A stretch of 64,000 nt of DNA from Pseudomonadota bacterium (GTDB lineage Bacteria > Pseudomonadota > Alphaproteobacteria > Rhizobiales > Xanthobacteraceae), in the NCBI GenBank assembly GCA_023451825.1, contig JAEXYA010000028.1:123501-187500 (forward strand). The letters are read 5' to 3'. The notes below the pieces were generated by a model, which was not told the origin of the DNA, did no database searches, and saw only the letters and a program-made list of their open reading frames with translations. The stretch's first letter is position 1; the number at the start of each line of letters is the position of its first letter. This document shows, one piece after another, positions 17,807-25,741 of the stretch. The translations under genes were made by a program, and so were the position numbers.

Positions 17807-18886
17807 ATGGCCGGCGTAACGCTGCGTGACGTGAAGAAGACCTATCCCGGCGGCTTCGAGGCCATCAAGGGCATCGGCTTCGATATTCCCGATGGCCAGT
17901 TCTGCGTGCTGGTCGGCCCCTCCGGCTGCGGAAAATCCACGCTGCTGCGCATGGTGGCGGGGCTGGAGACGGTGACCTCCGGCGAGATCGATATTGGCGG
18001 CCGCGTGGTCAACCAGGTGGAGCCCGCCGATCGTGACATCGCCATGGTGTTCCAGAACTACGCGCTCTATCCGCATATGACCGTCTACAACAACATGGCG
18101 TATGGCTTGCGCAACCGCGGCATGGCGGCGCCGGAGATCGACAAGCGCGTGCGCGAGGCCGCGCAGACGCTCGAACTCGCCACCATGCTGGATCGCAAGC
18201 CGCGCCAGCTCTCCGGCGGCCAGCGCCAGCGCGTCGCCATGGGCCGCGCCATCGTGCGACAGCCAAAAGTGTTTCTGTTCGACGAGCCGCTGTCCAATCT
18301 CGACGCAAAGCTCCGCGTCGCCATGCGCGTGGAAATCCGCAAACTGCAGCGAAGGCTGAAGACGACCTCGATCTATGTCACCCATGATCAGCTCGAGGCG
18401 ATGACGCTGGCGGACATTCTCGTGGTCATGAATGGCGGCATGGTCGAGCAGATCGGCAGCCCGCTGGACATCTACAGCAAGCCGAAGACGACATTCGTTG
18501 CCTCCTTCATCGGCGCACCGCCGATGAATCTCATCAAGCTGCGCGACGATGCGCTCAGCGCCGCCGTGGCGGGCACCGGCGCCGGCATTCTCGGTGTCCG
18601 GCCCGAAGACCTCACCCTCGCCGAAACCGCACCAGAAGGCGGCATCGCGCTCGACCTCACCGTGGAAACCATCGAGCGCGTCGGCGCCGAAACCTATCTC
18701 TATGGCGCCCGCGCAGGCCGCGAAACGGCCGTCTCGACCACGCCCGGCGAATTGCCCGAGGGCGAGATGATCGTCCGCATCCCGGGCCTCGACGCCCCCG
18801 CCATCGGTACGAATATCCGCGCGGTGGCGCCGCGCGAAAAGCTGCATCTGTTCTCGGCCGACGGCCGCAGCCGGATCGAAAACTGA
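17807..18886 (+). CDS. ugpC: ABC transporter ATP-binding protein, UgpC/MalK type
   Basis: 359 residues. Walker A GPSGCGKST, Q loop MVFQNYALYPHM, signature LSGGQRQRVAMGRAI, Walker B VFLFDEPLSNLD and the switch His in YVTHDQLEA are all intact; a C-terminal TOBE-type regulatory domain follows (about residues 235-359). Start ATG 17807 (MAGVTLRDVKKTYPGG) lies 1 bp after ugpE. The last gene of the operon; a GC-rich hairpin 35 bases later may end transcription. Confidence 0.92.
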   Translation: MAGVTLRDVKKTYPGGFEAIKGIGFDIPDGQFCVLVGPSGCGKSTLLRMVAGLETVTSGEIDIGGRVVNQVEPADRDIAMVFQNYALYPHMTVYNNMAYGLRNRGMAAPEIDKRVREAAQTLELATMLDRKPRQLSGGQRQRVAMGRAIVRQPKVFLFDEPLSNLDAKLRVAMRVEIRKLQRRLKTTSIYVTHDQLEAMTLADILVVMNGGMVEQIGSPLDIYSKPKTTFVASFIGAPPMNLIKLRDDALSAAVAGTGAGILGVRPEDLTLAETAPEGGIALDLTVETIERVGAETYLYGARAGRETAVSTTPGELPEGEMIVRIPGLDAPAIGTNIRAVAPREKLHLFSADGRSRIEN

Positions 18887-18920
18887 TCCTTTTCAAGCTG
18901 TTGACACCGTTTACCGTGCA

Positions 18921-18951
18921 ATCGCCGGGTGCTTGAACCCACCCCGGCGAT
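18921..18951. terminator. GC-rich hairpin after ugpC
   Basis: ATCGCCGGGTG and CACCCCGGCGAT pair around a short loop. No T-tract follows, so termination is uncertain; the hairpin overlaps the heat-shock promoter of the next gene. Confidence 0.4.
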
Positions 18952-18959
18952 CCCCATAT
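18932..18959 (+). promoter_or_regulatory. RpoH (sigma-32) type promoter of the Hsp20 gene
   Basis: CTTGAA at 18932-18937, then 14 bases, then CCCCATAT at 18952-18959. This matches the enterobacterial sigma-32 consensus (CTTGAA, 13-15 bases, CCCCATNT) and, read as CTTG-N17-CCCATAT, is one base from the alphaproteobacterial form CTTG-N17-CYTATNT. Transcription should start near 18966. Confidence 0.8.
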
Positions 18960-18965
18960 CCTTGG

Positions 18966-19048
18966 CAGACCGGTTGGCACAGTGCTGATCGGCCAGGGGT
19001 GCCGCAAGGGCCCCTCAAAGTCGCTTCGAGAGGGCTTTGTACCGATGT
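18966..19048 (+). promoter_or_regulatory. Candidate ROSE-like RNA thermometer
   Basis: About 80 nt leader between the predicted transcript start and the Hsp20 ATG. Its last hairpin pairs AAAGTC with GGCTTT, and the block TCGCT (19021-19025) faces the ribosome site GAGAGGG (19028-19034). TCGCT fits the ROSE anti-Shine-Dalgarno consensus U(U/C)GCU, including the G opposite G known from ROSE hairpins. ROSE elements are typical of rhizobial small heat-shock genes. Assigned by eye, without folding. Confidence 0.6.
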
Positions 19049-19470
19049 CTCGTGTTCCTACGTTGTCCAGTCCGTTCCTTTTGGGGTTCGACGAGATCGA
19101 GCGTGCGCTCGACCGTGTCGTCAAAGGTGCCGACGGCTATCCTCCCTACAATATCGAGCGCTGCGACCGTGAAAACGGCCAGCCCGAAAAGCTGCGGATC
19201 ACGCTGGCGGTGGCCGGCTTCACCCGCGACCAGCTCGATGTCACCACCGAGGAAAACCAGCTCGTCATCCGCGGCCGCCAGCAGGACGACAAGACCCGGC
19301 AATACATCCATCGCGGCATCGCCGCGCGCCACTTCCAGCGGACTTTCGTGCTGGCGGAGGGGATGCTGGTGCTGGGTGCGGATCTGAAGAACGGGCTGTT
19401 GTCGATCGATCTCGCCAGGCCAGAGCCTGAGCGGGTGATTAAGACAATCGCTATCAATGAGCACGAATAA
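19045..19470 (+). CDS. Hsp20/alpha-crystallin small heat-shock protein
   Basis: 141 residues. N-terminal start MSRVPTLSSPFLLGFDEIER and the alpha-crystallin domain (about residues 33-130: YNIERCDRENGQPEKLRITLA, then GLLSIDLARPEPE) place it in the rhizobial HspA/H-like group (IbpA-type), holding unfolding proteins for DnaK. The start is ATG 19045, preceded by GAGAGGG. It is led by a sigma-32 promoter and a ROSE-like leader, and followed after 102 bp by a DUF1150 gene. Confidence 0.93.
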   Translation: MSRVPTLSSPFLLGFDEIERALDRVVKGADGYPPYNIERCDRENGQPEKLRITLAVAGFTRDQLDVTTEENQLVIRGRQQDDKTRQYIHRGIAARHFQRTFVLAEGMLVLGADLKNGLLSIDLARPEPERVIKTIAINEHE

Positions 19471-19572
19471 TACGGGTTTCGGCGTGTGACTTCCGATTTT
19501 TCGATCGGGTCATATATCGGAATGGAACGAGTAGCGGACTCGACCGCTTAAATCAGTTGAGGAGTCGAGACG

Positions 19573-19842
19573 ATGACTGAAGTTGAAATTGCCGCCGTGA
19601 ATAACCCTGCCATCACCACCGAAGCGCTCGCCCATCTGGGCGAGGGTTTGATCGCCTATGTGAAGCCCGTGCGCTCCGAAGACGTGCCCGGCCTGTTTCC
19701 GCAGGCGCCGCAGATCGCGCCGGGACTGCAGCTCTTCGCGCTGCATGCCGCCGATGGCACGCCGATCATGCTGACCGATAGCCGTGAGACGGCGATCGCG
19801 AATGCGTGGAGCCAGGAATTGCAGGCCGTCAGCGTTCACTGA
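19573..19842 (+). CDS. DUF1150 family protein
   Basis: 89 residues, soluble, no signal. The blocks ALAHLGEGLIAYVKPVRSED and FALHAADGTPIMLTDSRETA mark DUF1150. Function unknown. In rhizobia this family is often found right after a small heat-shock gene, as here, so joint heat control is plausible. GAGGAG precedes the start. Confidence 0.88.
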   Translation: MTEVEIAAVNNPAITTEALAHLGEGLIAYVKPVRSEDVPGLFPQAPQIAPGLQLFALHAADGTPIMLTDSRETAIANAWSQELQAVSVH

Positions 19843-19860
19843 CGCGCCGCTCACATAGCC

Positions 19861-19939
19861 GTCATTGCGAGGAGCGTAGCGACGAAGCAATCCAGTCTTC
19901 GCTTGTTGCTCTGGATTGCTTCGCTTCGCTCGCAATGAC
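19861..19939 (+). repeat. Dispersed palindromic repeat, family B, copy 1
   Basis: GTCATTGCGAGGAGCGTAGC to GCTTCGCTCGCAATGAC; the two ends are inverted complements and the inner AAGCAATCCAG pairs with CTGGATTGCTT. Second copy at 51858. It follows the DUF1150 stop by 18 bases and could act as its 3' hairpin. Confidence 0.9.
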
Positions 19940-20181
19940 GACCCCATGGGTATCTATTTAACCCGGCGTCAATATCAGGACCGCATTGTTGCGAGATCGA
20001 TTCGATCCGCATGCGCCCTATCGACATCCATAAAATTTATCTCCCAATCACATCCAATCTGAACATCGACTGCGATGCCTCCATCGCGGTTGATCGGACA
20101 GCGCTTCAAGGCGAAGCGAATGGTGACCACGCATTCACCATGACTTGAGAAAGTCAGGTCATGGGAAGATTCGAGGTCACC
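19940..20181. other. Intergenic stretch with AT-richer base composition
   Basis: 242 bases between repeat B and the next gene. Locally lower in GC than the flanks. Weak short frames exist on both strands (for example 45 codons at 20011-20148, plus) but none has a ribosome site, so none is called. It may hold the promoter of the following unknown genes. Confidence 0.4.
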
Positions 20182-20802
20182 ATGACTGAATCGATAGTTG
20201 GATCGCCACAGGCTCACATCGCGAAGATCGAAAGCCTGCTGCATGACTTCAGCGCGATGCCTGCCAATGACAATGTCGCGCCGCCGCGCCGTGGTCGCCT
20301 GGACGGTCGACCGGTCGTTGCTGCCTGCCTCGCCTTCTTCGTCTTTGCACCAGGCTGCGCCGCGGCCGCGGCCTTTCTGCTTCGGAGCGACGGCACCGTG
20401 CCCCCGCTCGTCGCTCCCGATATCAATGCACCTCTCGTGACGAAATCAGACCGCCTGCCGCTCGACCAGTGGACCGCTGAAGCGAGTGAACGCCTCGGCA
20501 TGCAACAGGATGTTCGCGCTGTTGCTGCGATCGTTGCAGCGGATGCAAACTTTCTTCAACCGGTGGCGATCCGCGGCAGTCTCGAAGACGGCACGCTCAC
20601 GGCGTTCGCCGAAGCATCACCAAGCGAGGTTGCCCTCGCCGCAGCGACGGCCGCAGCCGAGCCGGCTGCCGCACCTGTAAAGCCCCGCGTCAAAAAGCAT
20701 GCGCGGCGCGCTCCTCCCATTCGCGTGGCAGAAGCCGCGCCGATACCTGAGCCTCCAGAACCGACCTTCTTCGAAAAACTATTCGGGACGCGTTTCAACT
20801 AA
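20182..20802 (+). CDS. Unknown protein with one membrane span
   Basis: 206 residues. A short cytosolic N-terminus containing ANDNVAPP is followed by one hydrophobic span (about residues 45-66, VVAACLAFFVFAPGCAAAAAF), then a mainly periplasmic Ala/Pro-rich part ending with a basic PRVKKHARRAPP stretch and a C-terminus FFEKLFGTRFN. No known domain is recognised. Start ATG 20182 is chosen over 20161 because GAGG lies 5 bases ahead of it. Adjacent, same strand, to another unknown gene 29 bp later. Confidence 0.6.
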   Translation: MTESIVGSPQAHIAKIESLLHDFSAMPANDNVAPPRRGRLDGRPVVAACLAFFVFAPGCAAAAAFLLRSDGTVPPLVAPDINAPLVTKSDRLPLDQWTAEASERLGMQQDVRAVAAIVAADANFLQPVAIRGSLEDGTLTAFAEASPSEVALAAATAAAEPAAAPVKPRVKKHARRAPPIRVAEAAPIPEPPEPTFFEKLFGTRFN

Positions 20803-20831
20803 TCCAGCCATCCAAACAAGCGAGTATAAAA

Positions 20832-21332
20832 ATGCAAAACACTGCAGCAATGAATTCGGACGTCAAAGCCCTTCTCACCCTTCTGGCCCTGAAGACCGGC
20901 ACCACCTCGCCGGAGATCCACCACGCATTGCAGCTCGCTGCCGCATCGCGCGTGATGATGGCTGAAGAACACGCAAATCCCACGCGCGGCCAGTCCGACG
21001 CCGGCGCCAGCAATGTCGCCAAGCTGCGCCCGAACGCAAATATGCCGGAGACCTCGGCTTCCGTGCGCCGCATGAAACAGAGCGCCGATGCGATGAATTC
21101 CGACATCAAGGCGCTGATTACGCTGATGCTGCTGAAGAACGGCGCGGATGCGAACGAGATCCAGACCGCATTGCGCATGGCAGCCGGCTCACGCGCTGCA
21201 GCCGCAGCGGAAGAAGCCGAAGCCCAGCGCGCCGAGCAGCAGGTCGAGGGCAATCCGGAAATGGTCGCCGAACTCGCGAGCCTCGCAGGCGGTCGTCACG
21301 GCTCGCGCGGCGAAAAGGAATTTGCGGCTTAA
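20832..21332 (+). CDS. Unknown protein with a duplicated 34-residue helical motif
   Basis: 166 residues, no signal or membrane span. Residues 7-40 (MNSDVKALLTLLALKTGTTS onwards) and 88-121 (MNSDIKALITLMLLKNGADA onwards) are clear internal repeats, 20 of 34 positions identical by eye, each predicted as two helices with a turn at KTGTTSPE / KNGADANE. They are joined by a polar linker; the C-terminal third is Ala/Glu-rich. Function unknown; the repeat suggests a paired binding or dimerisation unit. It follows the 206-residue unknown gene by 29 bp, probably in one transcript. Confidence 0.65.
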   Translation: MQNTAAMNSDVKALLTLLALKTGTTSPEIHHALQLAAASRVMMAEEHANPTRGQSDAGASNVAKLRPNANMPETSASVRRMKQSADAMNSDIKALITLMLLKNGADANEIQTALRMAAGSRAAAAAEEAEAQRAEQQVEGNPEMVAELASLAGGRHGSRGEKEFAA

Positions 21333-21345
21333 GCTGCAAACTCAG

Positions 21346-21451
21346 CCTGTCGTCACCCGGCTTGACCGGGTGACCTAGTACACATTGAACTGACTGAGTT
21401 TACTGGATCGCCCGGTCCTAGCGCGCAATTGCGCGCGGCCGGGCGATGACA
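21346..21451 (+). repeat. Dispersed repeat, family C, copy 2
   Basis: CCTGTCGTCACCCGGCTTGA to GGGCGATGACA, with the same internal order as the copy at 15942 (GTGACCTAGTA, then TTTACTGGATCGCCCGG). Lies between converging genes (unknown gene and ptsN) and could act as a bidirectional hairpin. Confidence 0.85.
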
Positions 21452-21464
21452 GCTGGTGTGCTGC

Positions 21465-21926
21465 TCAAGCCGCCGTCGCCGGCGGCAGCGCCAGCACGGA
21501 ATAAATCGCCTGGGCATCGCGCGAGGCGCGCAGCTTCTTGGCGACGTCCTGGTCGCGCAGCAGGCGCGCGATGCGCGCCAAGGCCTTCAGGTGATCCGCA
21601 CCGGCACCTTCCGGCGCCAGCAGCAGGAAGACGAGATCGACCGGCTGGCCATCCATCGCCTCGAAATCGATCGGGCGCTCCAGGCGCGCAAACAGGCCGA
21701 ACAGCTTGTCCAGCTTCGGCAGCTTGCCATGCGGAATCGCCACGCCGTAACCGACCGCCGTGGTGCCGAGTTTCTCACGCTGAAGCAGCACTTCGAAGAT
21801 CGTGCGCTCGTTTTGTCCGGTCAAAGTCGAGGCACGCGCCGCCAGCTCCTGCAGCGCCTGCTTCTTGCTATTAACTTTCAACGCCGGGAGGATCGCCTCG
21901 GGCGCTACCAGATCGGTAATTGTCAT
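21465..21926 (-). CDS. ptsN: PTS IIA-like nitrogen regulatory protein (EIIA-Ntr)
   Basis: 153 residues. The phosphorylated His66 is in GVAIPHGKLPKLD. It is the output of the PTS-Ntr chain (PtsP-NPr-EIIANtr) that in related bacteria adjusts potassium transport, including Kdp, and nitrogen metabolism. It is downstream of hpf and rpoN, the classic rpoN-hpf-ptsN order, 223 bp after hpf. The kdp operon lies 10 kb away in this window. Confidence 0.95.
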   Translation of the reverse strand: MTITDLVAPEAILPALKVNSKKQALQELAARASTLTGQNERTIFEVLLQREKLGTTAVGYGVAIPHGKLPKLDKLFGLFARLERPIDFEAMDGQPVDLVFLLLAPEGAGADHLKALARIARLLRDQDVAKKLRASRDAQAIYSVLALPPATAA

Positions 21927-22149
21927 TGACCGTTCCGAGGAAAATTGACCGTCCGCGGTGAGTTTGGACCAAGACCGGCAGCGTCAAAAAAGACTGTAAG
22001 TGGACATCGTTCCCGGTGACGGACAACGCGCCGGGCGCTCATCACCCAGACGTAGTCTAGCACCGGAAACCCCCATGCGAAATCCATGACCGGTATAACC
22101 CGTCAAAGGCGGCGGACCATATGCATGGCCCGCCGGGGCGTCAATGGCG
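21927..22149. other. hpf-ptsN intergenic region
   Basis: 223 bases. No gene seen. A GC-rich inverted pair near 22111-22138 (GGCGGACC ... GGCCCGCC) could form a hairpin just after hpf. The size suggests a separate ptsN promoter. Confidence 0.4.
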
Positions 22150-22755
22150 TCAGGACGGTTTAATCACGGGGGGATCGACCCAGCCGACATTTCCATCGGT
22201 CCGGCGATAGACGAGGTTCACCCGCCCGGTGCTGCCATGCTGGAATACCACAACAGCCGCGCCCGTGAAGTCGAGTTCCTCGACCGCCTGGCTCACCGAG
22301 AAGTGCTTCAACGACTTGGTGGATTCCGCGATGATGACAGGCTCGTAGCCATTCGCCACCTCGTCGTCGTGATCGGGGGCCTCGATAATGTAGCTCGGGG
22401 CATCAACAGTCGGCGCAGTGAGTTCGGCGATCGCGACGGCTTCCGCATGCGCCTTGCGCGCAGAACGATCCTTGAGCCGGCTCTTGTAACGACGCAGGCG
22501 CTTCTCGATCTGTAGCAGCGCCTGGTCAGCGCTCGCATAGGCGTCCTGTGCGTTGGACTCGGCTTCGAGCGTCACTCCGGAATCGAGATGCAAAGAACAG
22601 TCGGTCCGGAAACCGAAACCATCCTTGCTCAGCGTGATGTGGCCGGAATAGTTGCCGTCGAAATATTTGCGGAGCACTTCATCCGTGCGCTCGGACACAC
22701 GGCCGCGCAGGGCGTCGCCAACACTGATGCTTTTTCCCGAGATGCGAAGGGTCAT
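22150..22755 (-). CDS. hpf: Ribosome hibernation-promoting factor, long form
   Basis: 201 residues. The N-terminal S30AE domain (MTLRISGKSISVGDALRGRV) and the C-terminal dimerisation domain (TGRVNLVYRRTDGNVGWVDP) make this a long HPF, which joins 70S ribosomes into inactive 100S dimers in stationary phase. The start is set at ATG 22755; a longer frame to 22815 lacks homologous sequence. It lies 60 bp after rpoN on the same strand. Confidence 0.95.
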   Translation of the reverse strand: MTLRISGKSISVGDALRGRVSERTDEVLRKYFDGNYSGHITLSKDGFGFRTDCSLHLDSGVTLEAESNAQDAYASADQALLQIEKRLRRYKSRLKDRSARKAHAEAVAIAELTAPTVDAPSYIIEAPDHDDEVANGYEPVIIAESTKSLKHFSVSQAVEELDFTGAAVVVFQHGSTGRVNLVYRRTDGNVGWVDPPVIKPS

Positions 22756-22815
22756 GCTGATACCTCGATTCGATCCAAGTAGAACCGACAGTATCCCGTT
22801 TCCACGAGAGCGCAA

Positions 22816-24498
22816 TCAAGCTGATGCAGTGTCGCGGGATCGGTCGGTCGTCTTTTCGGAAGCCGTTTTATCGGACTGGGTGGCGGGCGCCTTGAGAGCA
22901 TTGCCGAGCATGCTTTGCTTGTCACGACGACGCTGCACCGACGACGGAATCCGCATGGCTTCGCGGTATTTCGCCACAGTGCGGCGCGCGATATCAATGC
23001 CGGTTGCGCGCAGGCGTTCCACGATGGTGTCGTCTGAAAGTATCTGTGCCGGGCTTTCTCCATCGATCAATTGTTTGATGTGATGTCGCACCGCTTCGGC
23101 CGAATGTGCTTCACCGCCATCGGCCGAAGCGATGGACGCGGTAAAGAAGTATTTTAGTTCGAAGATGCCGCGATTTGTCGCCATATACTTATTGGCGGTG
23201 ACGCGAGACACAGTCGATTCATGCATCTGGATGGCATCGGCAACAGCCTTCAAATTCAGGGGCCGCAGATGCGCGACGCCTTGCGTGAAGAAGCCGTCCT
23301 GCTGACGGACGATCTCTGTCGATACCTTGAGAATAGTGCGCGCGCGTTGATCCAGCGCACGTACCAGCCACGTCGCATTCTGCATGCAATCAGAAAAATA
23401 AGTCTTGTCGTCGCTCTTGCGGATCGTCTTCGACAATTCGGAATAGTAAGTCTGATTGACCAAGACGCGGGGCAAGGTGTCGCTGTTCAATTCGACATGC
23501 CAACCACCATCGGGACCGGGACGCACATAGACATCCGGCACCACGGTCTGCGCACGCGACACGCCAAATTTCAAACCGGGCTTCGGATCGAGCCTGCGAA
23601 TTTCGCCGATCATGTCGGTGAGATCTTCGTCATCGACGCCGCACAATTTGCGCAATGACACGACGTCGCGCTTGGCGAGCAGATCGAGATTTTCGATCAG
23701 CGCCTGCATCGCCGGATCATAACGATCCTGCTCGCGCAATTGAATGGCAAGGCATTCGCTGAGATTGCGCGCGCACACACCGGGCGGATCAAACCTCTGC
23801 AGCGTCGAGAGCACGAGCGCGACATCGTCTACGGATGCGCCGAGCTTGTCGCCGACATCACCGAGATCGGCGGGCAGATAGCCGGCCTCATCGACGAGAT
23901 CGATCAGGTACTGGCCGATCATGCGCTGCGCCTGCGACGTGAAGGCCACCGCGAGTTGCTCGGCGAGATGATCGCCGAGCGTCACTTCGGCCGCGACAAA
24001 AGCTTCGAGATTGTAGTCGTCGTCATTCGACGCACCGCCGCCCCACTCCGTATAGGCGGTGGGCGCAGCATCCTGCGCGGTTCGCGCGGCTGCTTCGGAC
24101 GGTTCTTCCGAGAACACATTGTCGAGACCGGTGTCGAAGGTCTGCTCGATCTCGCTACGCGAGCCGAGATCGTTATTGATCCAGTCGTCGGGGGCCGGGG
24201 CATCGAAACGGCTTTCGCCGTGATCGGCGAAATCGGAACCGTCACCGCCGCCGTCCGACGCGGAACCGTAATCGTCGGAGCGCTCATAATCGGAGCGCTC
24301 GGGGCTCGGCTCGCCGGCCACCGGCGCTTCCGGCCCGTCACTGGCGCGTTCCAGCAGCGGATTGCGCTCGAGTTCATCCTCGACAAAGGTGGAGAGGTCG
24401 AGATTCGACAGCTGCAGGAGCTTGATCGCCTGCATCAGCTGCGGCGTCATCACCAGCGACTGGGTCTGCCGAAATTCGAGTCTCTGCGTCAGCGCCAT
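22816..24498 (-). CDS. rpoN: RNA polymerase sigma-54 factor
   Basis: 560 residues. Region I (MALTQRLEFRQTQSLVMTPQ, Gln/Leu-rich, contacts the enhancer-binding activator), an acidic region II (about residues 50-150), the core-binding region and the C-terminal RpoN box ARRTVAKYREAMRIPSS are all present. ATG 24498 is taken as start from the conserved N-terminus; an in-frame ATG at 24546 would add 16 residues and cannot be excluded, as neither has a good ribosome site. It follows lptB and precedes hpf and ptsN. Confidence 0.95.
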   Translation of the reverse strand: MALTQRLEFRQTQSLVMTPQLMQAIKLLQLSNLDLSTFVEDELERNPLLERASDGPEAPVAGEPSPERSDYERSDDYGSASDGGGDGSDFADHGESRFDAPAPDDWINNDLGSRSEIEQTFDTGLDNVFSEEPSEAAARTAQDAAPTAYTEWGGGASNDDDYNLEAFVAAEVTLGDHLAEQLAVAFTSQAQRMIGQYLIDLVDEAGYLPADLGDVGDKLGASVDDVALVLSTLQRFDPPGVCARNLSECLAIQLREQDRYDPAMQALIENLDLLAKRDVVSLRKLCGVDDEDLTDMIGEIRRLDPKPGLKFGVSRAQTVVPDVYVRPGPDGGWHVELNSDTLPRVLVNQTYYSELSKTIRKSDDKTYFSDCMQNATWLVRALDQRARTILKVSTEIVRQQDGFFTQGVAHLRPLNLKAVADAIQMHESTVSRVTANKYMATNRGIFELKYFFTASIASADGGEAHSAEAVRHHIKQLIDGESPAQILSDDTIVERLRATGIDIARRTVAKYREAMRIPSSVQRRRDKQSMLGNALKAPATQSDKTASEKTTDRSRDTASA

Positions 24499-24604
24499 CG
24501 CGACAAAAAACCGATCCGAGTAAGAATGGCCCGAAAATTGGTCCATTTCTTGCTTAGACCTTTAACGGCCTGATGTACACGTCTTGACGAAATGGAATTT
24601 CGAA

Positions 24605-25621
24605 CTAGAGGCGGAATTCCTCGCCAAGGTAAAGACGCCGCACATCCGGGTCCGCGACGATCTCTTCCGGCGTCCCCTCGGTGAGGATTTCACCGGCATA
24701 GACGATATAGGCGCGGTCCGTCAGGCCCAGCGTTTCGCGGACGTTATGGTCCGTGATGAGCACGCCGATGCCGCGATTGGTGAGATGACGAACGAGATCC
24801 TGAATGTCGCCGACGGCGATCGGATCGATGCCGGCGAAAGGTTCGTCCAGCAGCATGTAATTCGGCCGCGTTGCCAATGCGCGCGCGATTTCGACGCGCC
24901 GCCGCTCACCGCCTGACAACGCGATCGACGGCGACTTGCGCAGCTTGGTGACGTTGAATTCATCGAGCAACGCGTCGAGTTCATATTCACGCTTCTTGCG
25001 GCTCGGCTCGATCACTTCGAGCACGGCGCGAATATTCTGCTCGACGGTGAGGCCGCGAAAAATCGACGCTTCCTGCGGCAGATAGCCGATCCCGAGACGA
25101 GCACGCTGATACATCGGCAGTTTCGTGACGTCGTGGCCGTCGAGCTCGATGGCGCCGCTGTCGGCACCGACCAGGCCGGTGATCATGTAGAACACCGTGG
25201 TCTTGCCGGCACCGTTGGGGCCGAGCAGGCCGACCGCCTCGCCGCGACGGACATAAATGCTGACGCCGCGCACGACCTGGCGCGAGCCATAGGTCTTCTT
25301 CACGCCATGGACGGCGAGATAGCCGGAGCGCGGCGCCTGACGTTGCGCAGTAGCGCCATTATTGCGCTTGCGTGGCGCCTGTGGCGGCGGGACATCAGGG
25401 CGACGGGCTTGCTGAACAGGCTGCGGTTGGGCGGCCTGTGGCGCGTCGGCGCGCGCCAACGGCGGCGCTTCGCGAGACATTGGCGGCGCTTCGCGCATCG
25501 GCTGGCCGACGAGCCCGCCCATGTCATCCTGCAAAGCGGTAATATCGACCGGCTGCCGCGCAAAACCTTGCGGGCCGCGTTTCGGAGCGCGCCGACGGAA
25601 CATGCCGAGGAGATCAACCAT
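24605..25621 (-). CDS. lptB: LPS export ABC transporter ATPase LptB, with long N-terminal extension
   Basis: 338 residues against about 240 in E. coli LptB. Residues 1 to about 98 are Pro/Gln/Ala-rich and look disordered; the ABC domain follows: Walker A GPNGAGKTT (about 134-142), Q loop GYLPQEASIFRGL, signature LSGGERRRVEIARAL, Walker B YMLLDEPFAGID and His in ITDHNVRETL. It powers LPS extraction from the inner membrane with LptFG, which are not in this window. Downstream of lptA, with rpoN 106 bp further on. Confidence 0.94.
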   Translation of the reverse strand: MVDLLGMFRRRAPKRGPQGFARQPVDITALQDDMGGLVGQPMREAPPMSREAPPLARADAPQAAQPQPVQQARRPDVPPPQAPRKRNNGATAQRQAPRSGYLAVHGVKKTYGSRQVVRGVSIYVRRGEAVGLLGPNGAGKTTVFYMITGLVGADSGAIELDGHDVTKLPMYQRARLGIGYLPQEASIFRGLTVEQNIRAVLEVIEPSRKKREYELDALLDEFNVTKLRKSPSIALSGGERRRVEIARALATRPNYMLLDEPFAGIDPIAVGDIQDLVRHLTNRGIGVLITDHNVRETLGLTDRAYIVYAGEILTEGTPEEIVADPDVRRLYLGEEFRL

Positions 25622-25741
25622 TCGCGCTACGATTTACCTTCAAGAGCCGTGTGACGCCCGATCGTTCAACCCAAACCATGGCGATACCGAGTTCATAGGC
25701 GGGATTCAACGGCGAGGCGAGCCACACGCGCGCCACAAGGT

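Noticed and set aside
18921..18951. Strong terminator after ugpC
   Set aside because: Stem is good but no T-tract follows, and it coincides with the heat-shock promoter; kept only as a low-confidence hairpin.
19975..20244. Minus-strand frame of 89 codons and plus-strand frame of 45 codons (20011-20148)
   Set aside because: Both are open, but neither has a ribosome site or recognisable motif; the minus one overlaps the start of the 206-residue gene. Left uncalled.
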